Assembly (NCBI GenBank): GCA_037893225.1
Contig: JAZGUH010000406.1
Location: forward strand, 310,001-374,000
Direction of reading: 5' to 3'
Length of the DNA stretch: 64,000 bases
Source: Hippasteria phrygiana
Taxonomy: Eukaryota; Echinodermata; Asteroidea; Valvatida; Goniasteridae
Below the pieces are notes generated by a model. It had not been told where the DNA came from. It ran no database searches and saw only the letters and a program-made list of their open reading frames with translations. Shown here one piece after another: positions 54,446-64,000 of this stretch; the stretch's first letter is position 1; each line of letters opens with the position of its first letter. Made by a program: the position numbers and the translations under genes.

Positions 54446-56432
54446 AATTATGCAATTCAATTTATACTTGCTGCAGCCATCTCCATCACCCTTGGGGGAA
54501 AATGATCAGCAAATTGCATGTTATTGATTTTACAGTCAAGAAATATTCTTAATAAAATACACATACAGCGTGTGTATAAATAAATAGTCTTCATTCAGAT
54601 TATATATTCTTATAAACATTTGTCTGGCTCTCACAGGAGTGAACCATTCACAACTGAGCTACATGTATGTCAAGCAGTCAATGAAACAGCGCCCAGATGC
54701 TCTGCTCAATGGTTTATAATTAATAAATTGTCAAGTATGCATGATCCACACAGCCTTAACATAACACAGACACAGCAAAAGAATTGTCAAAGGGGTGTGG
54801 TTATGTGTCATGAGCAGTTTGTTGTTATCAACAGCTTTATTACAGGATTTAATATAGATTTCAATGTCCCCTTTTCGCTCTCCTTCAGGATTTGTCTGTC
54901 ATGTGAGGGTTCAACACTCTAAAAACAAAAGTGCTAAATACTGGGTGTTAAGCAAGTGAAGTGCGTGGACCTGACGTGCATAAGTTACATGTACATGTAG
55001 CACCAGTAGTGTTAAATTTTCTCCCAAAAGTAGAAGAGCTGCACAGATAGTGCGTGCTGAAAATGAGTGCTGAATAGTGAGGCTTCCTTGAATGCACAAT
55101 TCGTACACTGAAATGGCAATACCGATTAGCACCTCGTCGGTGCTATGTGCAAAACTGTATTTTGATTGGTTAATTTGTGTCAGGTGATCATGTACGAAAC
55201 CCGACTTGTCTAGAACTCACCCATTTATAAGATAATGATCATGCATCGATCCGGTGATGATTGCTGCCAAATGGTGCATGCGCTGTACATGCAATAAGCT
55301 AGGCCTATACAACAGTTTTTTCACAATCGGACTTTGTGTTGACCGGACTCCAGATGATCGTCTAGCAAATTTAAAGAGGTAAGCAAACAATACTTTGATT
55401 ATTATACCTGAGATGGTTTTGTTATCATGCATGGTAGGTACGTGAGAATCAGCCTGCACGCGTGACTGAGCACTGTTATTTTCTCCTGTGCTAGATTGAT
55501 CACAGCGTGACACTCGTTGCTTTTGCGTCACTTTTTCCCAAATTATGTTTTTAGTTTCAGCACTAAAATTATAAAAAATTATCATATTAATTATTTATGT
55601 CATGTAATGAGCTTAATCTTAGTTATTTTATGTTTCCCAACGAATTGTAGTTTTTAACAAGCAACACTGGACGTTAGGGACCCAGTTGGATCGGAAATAT
55701 CGCTTGTTATTTTGTCAAGGTGCATACATTTTCCCAAGATTTTTTAGTTGATTAGTGCTTGAGCACTATGTTTTTTTGCTTGAGCAAAGTCAAAAAAATC
55801 GTTGTGTTAATTTAATTCCTATGAATAGGCCAACAGAGGGCGTACTTTTAATGTATGCCATCATCGGTGCGTCTTATAAATATTTATGAATATTTAAGCG
55901 AACCACGATATTGCTTGAGTTCCTGCACGATTGGCATTAGGATCGTCTTCATTGTGATTCAAGAGTCAATTCTTCCGTCCAATTACATCACACTAAAAGT
56001 TCAGGCGCCACTCCTACCACAGTAAATCATTTACACTATCGAGCGCACGTCTCTGTAATATTGTACATTTAATAATATAAAATTCTCATTGTTTTCTAAG
56101 TAACGTTATCCCAAATTGTAATGTGTTCTTTTTGTTTGTTTCAGAATTACACATGCAATTAAATATGTGAGTGTTGATTGCGTTCTTTACAAATAAAACA
56201 AAAATTAAGGATGAAACAACTGCTTGGAAACTGTGCCCTGCTTGAGTGTTGTCTTCATGGTCATCATGTCAATAACAGAAAAGTTAGCACTCGGGTTTCG
56301 ATCCTATTGTATTGCAGAAATTTTGAGCAGGCCTTAGAATACAGAAATACCGAAAAAAATATTGCAAACGGCGTGAGGTACATGTAAGTCCCAAGATTTG
56401 TATTAGTTGTTTTTAAGAATATACATTTTACG
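54446..56432. other. No gene recognised
   Basis: Repeated words GTGCTAAATACTGGGTGTT (54,930), GTGCTGAAAATGAGTGCTGAA and GGCTTCCTTGAATGCAC (55,081) form the inverted counterpart of the block at 50,690-50,760. Several minus-strand frames (55217-55585) have no domain. Confidence 0.4.
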
Positions 56433-56765
56433 TAAGTTAAATATCAGACTTTTGCCCATCACCGACGTGTACATGTATTTACACTGTATACTCAGCGTTG
56501 TCCCGAGGGATTCTCCAGACGCAAATTTCCATCTTATTAAACATTTGGTTGCGGTACCCACTGCTAATCAGATTCGATCCAGCCAGCCGACATCGGCTAG
56601 CGCGGTGGTCGAGTGGTAAGACGTCTGCATTAGAAAGCAGGAGGTCGTGGGTTCGAGTCCCACTTGAGTCAGTGATTTGTTTTCGAAAGAATCCCTCGGG
56701 ACAACACCGAGTATACAGTGTAAATACACGTCGGTGAAGGGCCAAAATCTAATATTGAATTTACA
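56433..56765. mobile_element. TIR element with an internal tRNA-Ser-like core
   Basis: The left arm (CCATCACCGACGTG ... CTGTATACTCAGCGTTGTCC ... GAGGGATTCT) is the reverse complement of the right arm (AGAATCCCTCGGGACAACAC ... GTATACAGTG ... CACGTCGGTGAAGGGCC) over about 80 bp. Between them lies a tRNA-Ser-like core at about 56,598-56,671 with box A (GTGGTCGAGTGGTAAGACG), an 8-base anticodon loop ATTAGAAA on a GCAG stem, and box B (GGGTTCGAGTCCC). ACGCAAAATTTTATCTTATGAAACG-type sequence flanks it on both sides as imperfect direct repeats (about 56,519 and 56,771). Confidence 0.7.
56598..56671 (+). repeat. tRNA-Ser-like sequence (probably not functional)
   Basis: The TTAGAAA loop resembles the anticodon loop of tRNA-Ser(AGA), and both pol III promoter boxes are well kept. 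The loop has 8 bases, the long variable arm of a serine tRNA is absent, and the acceptor arm pairs poorly. I call it a tRNA-derived core of a repeat. Confidence 0.55.
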
Positions 56766-57475
56766 TCTCCCGACGCAAAATTTTATCTTATGAAACGTTT
56801 CATGTAATTGCGTTTTAGTAATGTTCCTTGTACATTTCATTGATCTTCTATTCTGCAGATTACATTTTATTTATAAAAATTTGTGATTGAAGGAAGGAAA
56901 CACTTTCAACACTAAATCTGATTTTTCCATTTCACTTGGTACTGAGTTTATAGCAATGCCTAAAAAGAAAAGGAAAAGTACTTGCTCACAAACAAAGCCT
57001 AGTATTGCCCAGCAGTTCTTTGCGGAGCATTTCAGCGATGTCTCAGATGGTGGCCCATTCAAAATGTACATATCATGTTCCTCTTCCATGAAAATGAGAA
57101 GTTCCATGCCCCAAACAATTCGAGCTGTTGCAGAGAAAATGCAGGTTCCGTGTACAATTAAGTACAACCACATGAAATCATTTACATCTGAAGTCCTGAA
57201 TCGTTTTCACCATCTATCGAGGGAACAGGAATTGAATGCCTTTGCTGAATTGTGTAACCAACCCTTTACAAAGTACAGCATCGATGAAGAGGTTGAAATT
57301 GATGTTGGTCATCAGACAACAAAACATGTTCCAAGTGATCATGAAATATCGGCAGAAACACCACCTCTCATATTACCCAGCACATCTGCGCAGTCACAGA
57401 CCGATTCATCACATTCGGAACCAAAACCGGTACCCATTCCATCGCCACATAGTCCAGTTATTTCCTCTGAACGGA

Positions 57476-57504
57476 GTAAGTCAAGGAACCTTGTCTTTTC
57501 TTAG
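57476..57504 (+). other. Candidate 29-nt intron
   Basis: GTAAGTCAAGG ... TCTTTTCTTAG has donor, pyrimidine tract and acceptor, and its removal joins the two coding blocks in phase (A plus AA makes lysine). At 29 nt it would be shorter than usual animal introns, so a partly deleted intron in a dead gene is the alternative. Confidence 0.4.
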
Positions 57505-58484
57505 AAAATGATTTTGAAGATATTCAGTTCCTATCTCTAACAAAACGCACGATGAACCAAAGATATTACAAAAGGGTAAAAGATCTTCGTTCAAAAATTG
57601 ATGTTCAAAAGCAGGTCAAGATAAAATATCTCAATAAAGCTGTCAAGTGTAAAAATCTGGCTCTGTTGTTGAAAAAAGCAGAAATCAGTCAGTTGAAAAA
57701 ACAACTTAATGGCACGGAACTTTTTCAGGGAATTCGAGACAACTCGAAGGAAGTTGACAAAATTGCAACATAATCACAACCGTCTGAAGAAAGCAAACAA
57801 GAAAAGGCGTTCCGTCGCAGTTAACAGTGGTGCTGGTTATGTTCCAATGGAGGAACATGCTAAGTTAAAGGAGCAGTTGGTGGTCCTCGAAGATGAAATA
57901 CTAACACTAAAAGAAATGATGCATGAAATAAAAACGGAGAAAACGCTGAAAAATCCAAAATTGGACAGAAAAACATTTCCCATTCACAACATTCCAACAA
58001 TGATACAAACAATCTGTGAAAGAAATGCACAGAAATTAGTAGAGGTTCCCCACCAGAGCACAGTTGAACAGATGACAAGAGATTTGGGATTTGTCTCAGA
58101 TTTCCAAAGTACTGAGATGCTCTTAGGAAAGAACAACCTCTGTAAGTTTTGATGCTTCGACACAGGATGGCATCCACGTGAATGCAATCCAGGTGACAAG
58201 TCCAGAGAAGTGTCAAGTACATGTATACTAAGAGTCAAAAGAAACTTTTTTTGTATACATCTGTGTTAAAACGTTTATGACTGATGACAACCATTCCTTA
58301 ATGTCAATTTCACCTATTGGTAACCCAAAATTAAGCACGACATGCTTGAGTGCCTCTCTATTTGTGAACTGCCCAATTTGCCCCTTGTGCTGAAAGCAAA
58401 CCTTGGTGTAGAGACTGGCATTATTTCATTTGCCTACACCAAACATTGCCATACAGACGTTAACAAAACCAGTTCATATTAAAC

Positions 58485-59445
58485 ATGCCGATCCTGACCA
58501 GTGAACAGCGCCTCCGTGCAATAGGGATGCTTGAGAGTGGCGACACGCACCGTGTGGTGGCCCAACGCATTGACTGCTCCCAGGTTACCATCTGTAACCT
58601 TACAAGGCGATACAGAGACACTAACACTGTAGCTGATCACCAACGGTCTGCTAGACCAAGGGTCACAACTCGCGCCAAAGATCGTCACATTCTGCTTATG
58701 CATCTTCGAGACAGCTTCCGACCTGCAACTCGCACAACTGCAGAAACTCCAGGCCTTCAAAACCCTCCAATCAGTGCATCTACAGTCAGAAGACAGCTGC
58801 ATTCCTTTGATCTTCATGCGAGAAGACCATATCGAGGCCTGGTCCTGCAACCGAATCACCGTCGCAACAGGCTAAGATGGAGCCAGCAGCACCCGAGGTG
58901 GATGCAGCGGGAATGGCAACAAGTACTCTTCAGCGATGAATCTCGGTTTTGTATGGGCACGAACGAGTGTGGCATAGGAGAGGTAAACGGTTCGCTGACA
59001 ACTGCGTGTGTCAGCGAAATCGGTGGGGTGGGCCCAGCATTATGATGTGGGCAGGAATCTCCAGTCGCCACAGGACTCCTCTCGTTGTTGTGAATGAGAC
59101 GCTGACAGCAAAGTGTTACATCGACCAGATCCTCAGACCATATCTGCTTCCCTTCCTTCAAGATCATCCTGATGCAACGATTTTCCAGCAGGACAACGCC
59201 CGCCCCCACGCAGCCCGCCTCACCACCACATTTCTGCAGACTCACAATATCGAGGTTATGGAGTGGATGCCGTACTCGCCAGACCTGAGCCCATAGAACA
59301 TCTCTGGGATGAGCTAGGGCAGCGTATCGCGACAAGAAACCCAAGACCAAACAACCGGCAAATGCTAATCGAAGCTCTCCAGGAGGAATGGGCAAGAATC
59401 CCCCAAGCAACAATAAGATGTTTAATTGAAAGCATGCGCCACTGA
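58485..59445 (+). pseudogene. Tc1-like DD34E transposase, two frameshifts
   Basis: ATG at 58485 opens paired helix-turn-helix domains (EQRLRAIGMLESGDTHRVVA, then SQVTICNLTRRY and STVRRQL). The catalytic core is split over three frames: Asp in LFSDESRF (about 58,930), Asp in FQQDNARPHAA (about 59,187) and Glu in PIEHLWDEL (about 59,293). The spacing from the second Asp to the Glu is 34 residues, DD34E, as in Tc1. Frameshifts lie near 58,949 and 59,280. The stop follows ESMRH. All catalytic residues survive, so inactivation is recent or the shifts are few. Confidence 0.85.
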
Positions 59446-59446
59446 C

Positions 59447-59537
59447 ACTATGAACATCTAACAAAAGAAAACCCACGCAGTCCTTTGTTACAAACAAAGG
59501 ACTGCGTGGTTTTCTTTTGTTAGATGTTCATAGTGTG
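59447..59537. repeat. 45-bp-arm hairpin inside the Tc1 element
   Basis: CACTATGAACATCTAACAAA ... CCACGCAGTCCTTTGT is followed after about three bases by its reverse complement ... TTTGTTAGATGTTCATAGTG. It begins at the transposase stop codon region and lies about 125 bp inside the right terminal repeat. One extra C in the left arm is the only unpaired base I see. Confidence 0.85.
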
Positions 59538-59990
59538 ATGCATTGCATGTATTACAGCACAAGGCGGGCATACACAGTACTGAACCAAATAATTCCCCTC
59601 TGACTGTAATGAAAATGATCTGTTTTGTGATAAACGTGCTCAATTGACATTTAGGATTAGTTGTCATCAGTCATAAACGTTTTAACATAAATGCATGCAA
59701 AAAGATTTTTAAGAAATATCTTGATAAGTTTCTTTTTCGACCAATTGCCAGGTGGAACTGCCGAGGACTAGTATGAGTTACATATTGGTGAAACAGTTTA
59801 TCGTGTCGCTGATGCATACGGTGCATTTCATCAGGTAGATTTTGATAAATGTCAGTCACAAATTGTGAGTAACATTAAAAACACAATGAGTGACCGTGCA
59901 GTAGTCAATCACGCAACCGGTAGGGTATCTCTTTCAGGGATCCTTGTATGTGATCTTAATTTGTGAAAGTTGGGTCATACAGTGTTACCA

Positions 59991-60329
59991 GATTTAGAGA
60001 AAGTTAGGTTAATATAATTATCATCGTGATTCTTTCATTTACTCACAGTGAGTAGATAGTGAGTAGATAATCCAGGTTTAGCCCTTAAGAAATACGTGCA
60101 TTCTTCTTAAAGAATTTGTTGACATAATTTGATCACTTTCCTTATTCTTGATCGTCAAAAGTACATCGATGAAGCCCATTGCCATCTGGACAATCGTATT
60201 TTTGCCTTGACTCTGGCCTCACAGGTACATTCTCTCACCAGATACAGCAGATATTGGAGAACATGTGATCACCTGACCAACTGTATAAAAGAAAAACCTT
60301 CATAAATTCCTCTCTCTCATTGATTGCAG
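59991..60329. other. No gene recognised
   Basis: AT-rich sequence after the coiled-coil gene remnant, with TGAGTAGATA repeated at about 60,050-60,068. The end may already hold 5' debris of the Penelope-like element (ATTGCCATCTGGACAATCG). Confidence 0.3.
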
Positions 60330-60690
60330 GACAGCCTGAGCCTTCTCCCTAAAATCCACCCATCATCTCTGGCAATGGCTCCCCCATTGAACAGATTTCC
60401 CTATTAAATTTTGTTGACAGATTTCTCAAGCCCCGAATCTTTATATTCCGTAGCACATGCACTACAACCTCAGACACCAGTACCGCCATCATTGTATACC
60501 AACATCCCACATGATGAATGTATTGCAGCCTTTTCCTCAGCCCTGGCTTGCAGTGGACACTTTACCCCTCCCATCAGTGATATTGAAGCCCTCATGGAAC
60601 TTGTATCAATCAAAATCAATTTTCCATTATTTCTACAGCCACATGGCACAGCTATGGGCACTTGCATGGCCCGGCCTCCTCTCCTCTCCA
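60330..60690 (+). pseudogene. Penelope-like reverse transcriptase fragment
   Basis: Across frames it reads SLLPKIHP, ISGNGSPIEQIS, FVDRFLKP, then SLYTNIPHDECI and LQPHGTAMGTCMA. The LLPKIHK, SLYTNIPHDE and GTAMGT phrases are the recognised RT fingers and motif A/B region of Penelope-like elements. The catalytic YIDD part and the GIY-YIG endonuclease are absent, because the sequence turns into a CT-rich run at 60,695. A short dead fragment. Confidence 0.75.
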
Positions 60691-60694
60691 CTCC

Positions 60695-60800
60695 GGTCCT
60701 CCCCCTCCCCTCAGCTCCCCCAGCTCAGCTCAGCTCCCCTCCCCCTCCCCTCCCCTCCCCCTCCCTTCCTTCCCCCTCCCCTCCCTCCTTTCCCCACTTC
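60695..60800 (+). repeat. CT-rich low-complexity run
   Basis: About 100 bases of CCTCCC, CTCCCC and CAGCTCAGCTCAGCTCC repeats cut off the Penelope-like frame. Frames rich in P, S and L here are artefacts. Confidence 0.85.
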
Positions 60801-61038
60801 TTTTTTAATTTATTCAAATTTTTAGTCCGTTTTTTCATGTTTCGTAATTTGTATGTTTTTTATAAATTTGTTGATGTATATTTTTGTTATTTTGATTTTA
60901 CTATGGTTTAGAGTGATGTTTTATTTTTACTTTATAACTGTTATGTGTTTTAATATAATATTAATGTAAATAATTAAATAATAATAATGTAATTTTGTAA
61001 AGGCTCGGAGACTTGCCTTTTTTCCCAGGGGGAGCAAT

Positions 61039-61523
61039 TGTAACAATGTTTGTAAAAAGCAACAGCTGCAGTAAGGAATCCCTGGAATTTGTTTGTGTGT
61101 TTTTCAATCCTATTGTATGGTCTCACCCAGAGGGCCCCTGGTTGGGACTGTACAGGGTGGTATCCTTTATTATTAACAAAATTCCTTTAATGCTTTGCAC
61201 TACTTTTTGTTAAGTGGAATTCCATTGTGCTTTTTGCATTTACATGTACATGTGCATGCACATGTAGATGTATAAAAGCCCTAGGTTTTTCTTGCCCATG
61301 GTGGACATTGGGAGTGTATGTTATTTTGTTGCGCCGGGCCTTCACTACTGTGGCTAGTTGAAGTTGCGTCTTCTCTTTATATACTATGTAAGTTCCTTTA
61401 CATGTTACATATGTACATTGTAGCTCCCCCTCCTATTGATTAATAAATTGTGTTTAAATCATTTCTGGCTCTTAGTTGTTTCTTTTGGATGTCTGGCGGT
61501 GCCCCGGATGGGGTACCGTTACA
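61039..61523 (+). repeat. 5' LTR of gypsy-2
   Basis: A 485-bp block with TGTAAC at the start and GTTACA at the end, the inverted hexamer borders of an LTR. A TATA box TATAAAAG lies at 61,271 and AATAAA at about 61,443. Directly after the LTR, at 61,524-61,537, GTTTTTGGCGACCC looks like a primer-binding site. The 3' LTR lies beyond the window, so LTR identity (age) cannot be judged here. Confidence 0.75.
61271..61278 (+). promoter_or_regulatory. TATA box in the gypsy-2 LTR
   Basis: TATAAAAG about 250 bases before the LTR end, preceded by ACATGTACATGTGCATGCAC; a usual position for the U3 promoter of an LTR element. Confidence 0.5.
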
Positions 61524-61537
61524 GTTTTTGGCGACCC
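61524..61537 (+). other. Candidate tRNA primer-binding site of gypsy-2
   Basis: TGGCGACCC begins 5 bases after the LTR end. TGGCG-type primer sites are common in Ty3/gypsy elements. Which tRNA serves is not determined. Confidence 0.45.
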
Positions 61538-61615
61538 TAGCCTGCCAGGACTGACTATTCACAGTTTTAACAATTTGTTTTGATGCCTTGTCTGTGTTGC
61601 AAGTTACTTGAAAAA

Positions 61616-62782
61616 CATGGCGGCACATTATAACATTGTTACTGATCAAATTAATCGAACCATTGAATTATTGGAGGAGGAGCTAGATGCAAAATTGCAT
61701 GCAATGGGACGTGGAGCTACTCCGTCCGTGGGACCAAGTATATTACAAGTCCAGTCACAGGTCCACCCCCACGGATGGAGAACATGTACAGGTAAAAAGA
61801 AGGCTCCCTAGCCAAAGCAGTGTAAGGTTTGATACCGGCACCCCAGAATCTGATGTGTTCGGATCGGTTATGGGTATTGGTTCAAATAAGTTGGATGGAT
61901 CACAAAAATTGTCAAACCTGTTGTTGTGCCGGATGACTTTTGTGGAAAAACGTGTTTAGATGATTGGTTAACTCATTTTGATTTATGTAGTCAAATCAAT
62001 TGCTGGACCGAGACACAAAAAGTCAGTTTCCTTGCTGTTAAATTGAAAGGACCTGCATTACAACTGTATGCCGACTTACCCGAAGAGAAAAAGCGTGATT
62101 ATACCGAGTTAGTTGGGGCTTTGCAGGATAGGTTTAACCCACAGGGACAAGCTGATCTCTTCCGAGCTAAACTTAAAGTTAGGGTGCGTCGAAATGGGGA
62201 AACGCTGCCTGAATTGGCAAGTGAAATTCGACGGTTGGCAAGTAAAGCATTTCCCACTGCATCAGTAGAATTCTGTGAAGAAATTGGTCGGGATTATTTC
62301 TTGGATGCATTAGATTCCCCTGATTTCCCCGTTTGCAGGTCAGGAGACTTAAACCCAAAACTTTGAGTGAGGCTCTGAGATTAGCTTGTGAAGAAGAAGC
62401 TTTTCTTCATTTAGAGTGTCGTGATGGTAACTTACCTCGGGTTGTAGCAAGCACTAACCAACCTGATGTAGTTCACAAAGGCATGAATACTAGTGAACAA
62501 TTGCTAGACAAGATTAGTCGGTTGGAAAAACAAGTTGGCTCTTTGCAGGCTCAAATTAAGTTTAGTACTGAATGATGACGAAGAAAACCTTTGATTGGTT
62601 GGTCCTGTAACCAGCCAGGTCATAAAAAGATTGATTGCCCCAGTGCTGTTTCTGTGGAGCATTTTCCATCTGATAATGCACCAGGCTCAAATTCGGGGCA
62701 GGAAAACATGTCTCGGCTGAGTTATGGGCCGATGCCCAGCCAGTATAAAATCACACGGCCCAGACACCAGTGTATTTTGTAG
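61616..62782 (+). pseudogene. Gypsy-2 gag, several frames
   Basis: The ATG at 61616 opens MAAHYNIVTDQINRTIELLE. The frame then passes to 61687-61959 (KLDGSQKLSN) and to 61926-62366, the capsid-like part (VSFLAVKLKGPALQLYADLP, then RFNPQGQADLFRAKL). The part at 62333-62575 (TLSEALRLACEEEAF, with a coiled coil LDKISRLEKQVGSLQAQI) lies in yet another frame. A knuckle CNQPGHKKIDC is near 62,605-62,640. Four frame changes show it is inactive, or partly due to sequence error. The organisation matches Ty3/gypsy gag. Confidence 0.75.
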
Positions 62783-63285
62783 TTGTCAATGGTGTTGATG
62801 TAAATTTTTTAGTTGACACTGGTTCAGCTGTTACTGTTTTACATGTACATCCATCTTATTAGGAAATGTTACCTCATGAGGTGCGACAGAAACTTCAGCC
62901 ATTTGAGCAACCTGTGTTAGCAGCTGAAGGTAGTGCTTTACAGGTAGAAGGTTCAGCCGAGGTAATAATAAAGTTAGGCCGATTGTGTAAAATGCATACA
63001 GTTTTGATTGCACCAATTACTTATGGTGGAGTATTCGATGTTCCTAAAAAGCGACTTCTGTTTGGCAAGATCAAAATACCATTGGTTCCAGAAAAGACGG
63101 TAGCAAACACAGTCGTTATTCCACCAATGCAAGAGAAAATTGTGCCAGGTTTTGTTCATTACCAAGGCCAGATCCAGGAAGGTTTAGTGGAACCCTTGAA
63201 TCTTTTGACAGTTCAAGACAATGCTTTGGTTATTGGTAGAACAATGGTGGATGCTGCACAAAAACAAATTCGATTAGAGTTTTAA
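62783..63285 (+). pseudogene. Gypsy-2 aspartic protease
   Basis: FLVDTGSAVTVLHVH at about 62,805-62,850 is the retropepsin active site. An in-frame TAG follows at about 62,860, then the rest of the protease and linker (EGSAEVIIKLGRL, VIIPPMQEKIVPGF) to the stop at 63,285. The LVDTGS-x-VT signature is unmistakable; the boundaries of the domain are approximate. Confidence 0.75.
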
Positions 63286-64000
63286 ATGTTGGATCTGAAG
63301 ATTCAGTATTACCGAAAGGAAAACCGATTGCTCTTTTACAGCCAGTTGACTTGGTACAGGGTGAAAGTGAACATAGTGAATCCAATGATTCATTAGATCC
63401 TGCTTTTGAGGAACTAGTGGACAGAAGTTCCACATGCCTAGATGAGCACCAAATGCATGATTTAAAATGTTTATTGTCAAAGTACGAACATGTTTTTTCA
63501 AAACATGGGGAGCTGGGTCAGACAAAAGTTGTTTATCATGACATTAATACTGGTACTGCCAAGCCTTGTAAGCAACCACCAAGACGTTTGCCATATCACC
63601 AAAGGCAAGAAGTAGAAGAACATATAGAAACCATGTTAGAAAATGGAGTCATTTCACCATCTAATAGCCCATGGAGTAGCCCAGTGGTCCTTGTAAAGAA
63701 AAAAGATGGGTCTACACGTTTTTGCATTGATTATAGAAAATTAAATTCCGTTACGTTAAAGGATGCTTATCCCCTGCCACGAATAGATGATAGTTTAGAT
63801 GCCCTTGCAGGTTCGTGTTGGTTTTCATCATTGGACCTTGCAAGTGGCTATTGGCAGGTTGAAGTTAATCCCAATGATAAGCTAAAAACTGCTTTTAGTA
63901 CTGGAACCGGTCTCTGAGTTTAATGTCATGCCTTTTGGTTTATCTAATGCTCCCAGCACTTTTGAAAGACTAATGGAATTAGTTTTGCGCGGCCTTCATT
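63286..64000 (+). pseudogene. Gypsy-2 reverse transcriptase, cut by the window edge
   Basis: The frame at 63351-63917 holds YEHVFSKHGELGQTKVVYHD, then ENGVISPSNSPWSSPVVLVK, RFCIDYRKLN and FSSLDLASGYWQVEV, the RT fingers and palm with the first catalytic Asp. A stop or frameshift at about 63,917 is followed in another frame by FNVMPFGLSNAPSTFERLM. The catalytic loop would lie beyond 64000. It resembles gypsy-1 in motif order but is clearly a different lineage by sequence. Confidence 0.8.

Larger units (their letters stand above)
58226..59726 (+). mobile_element. Tc1-like transposon, complete ends, dead transposase
   Basis: A 1.5-kb element with terminal inverted repeats of about 65 bp. TGTTAAAACGTTTATGACTG at 58,263 is exactly mirrored by CAGTCATAAACGTTTTAACA at about 59,668, and the match extends outward (CTTTTTTTGTATACAT against ATGCATGCAAAAAG) and inward. 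TA flanks are at 58,224-58,227 and 59,725-59,726. It interrupts a coiled-coil gene in frame, with only TA duplicated, the hallmark of Tc1/mariner insertion. Confidence 0.85.
56956..59990 (+). pseudogene. Coiled-coil, RNase H-fold-like gene split by Tc1
   Basis: ATG at 56956 opens MPKKKRKSTCSQ, a classic basic nuclear signal. The first exon runs to 57475; GTAAGT...TTCTTAG would remove 29 bases and restores frame (phase 1) to a second block (57505-57773), a lysine/glutamine coiled coil (QLKKQLNG). A frameshift near 57,740 leads to 57775-58152 (PMEEHAKLKEQLVVLEDEIL, then VEQMTRDLGFVSDF). After another shift comes SFDASTQDGIHVNAIQVTSP. A Tc1 transposon interrupts here. Beyond it the gene resumes at about 59,727 with LPGGTAED, a stop, then YELHIGETVYRVADAYGAF and NTMSDRAVVNHATGR. 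This domain order occurs, as I recall, in uncharacterised multi-copy proteins of marine invertebrates; the FDxSTxDG start resembles an RNase H-fold core, which is inference. It is a decayed copy. Confidence 0.6.

Noticed and set aside
55217..55585. 122-codon minus-strand frame
   Set aside because: No domain, no hydrophobic or repeat pattern, and no splice context.

Overview
The window is eukaryotic and metazoan. It holds split exons with GT/AG boundaries, tRNA-derived SINEs and almost every class of animal transposable element, and no bacterial-style gene packing. The repeat set (Penelope-like, DIRS, tyrosine-recombinase, Ty3/gypsy, several LINE lineages, Tc1, hAT-like and TTAA-target MITEs) and the great excess of the octamer TACATGTA suggest a marine invertebrate, perhaps an echinoderm, hemichordate or lancelet. 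I cannot fix the species.

Left third (about 1-25,300): the 3' part of one host gene on the minus strand. Five coding exons (25265-25114, 23428-23304, 10745-10611, 1497-1341, 1006-920) have consensus splice sites, and every splice phase agrees. The protein is a WD-repeat protein matching the C-terminal part of WDR41, the WD-repeat partner of C9orf72 and SMCR8. Its introns (0.3, 9.1, 12.6 and 1.7 kb) are filled with repeats: an R2-like LINE, a gypsy integrase remnant, pieces of other LINEs, foldback elements and four MITE families. The 5' exons were not found.

Middle (about 25,300-41,000): a LINE 3' end, a GC-rich MITE, a decayed DIRS retrotransposon, a 37-base G run, a 24/26-bp minisatellite, and a plus-strand multi-exon gene at 34093-40846. 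Its exons encode a zinc finger followed by pieces of a tyrosine-recombinase domain (Crypton-like). Most of its splice phases agree, but two in-frame stops suggest a dead copy.

Right third (about 41,000-64,000): a decayed Ty3/gypsy element (gag, zinc knuckles, protease, RT-RNase H, integrase) carrying a 2.06-kb TIR element inserted at a TA. Next come two unrecognised coding blocks (48.7-49.6 and 51.9-52.8 kb), a possible solo LTR, a SINE, and a TIR element with a tRNA-Ser-like core. These are followed by a coiled-coil gene interrupted by a complete but frameshifted Tc1 transposon, a Penelope-like RT fragment, and the 5' LTR to RT part of a second gypsy element that runs off the right edge.

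No operon, CRISPR array or intact mobile element was seen. Apart from the WDR41-like gene, most coding sequence is decaying mobile DNA, often nested. The nested insertions allow relative ages to be inferred.
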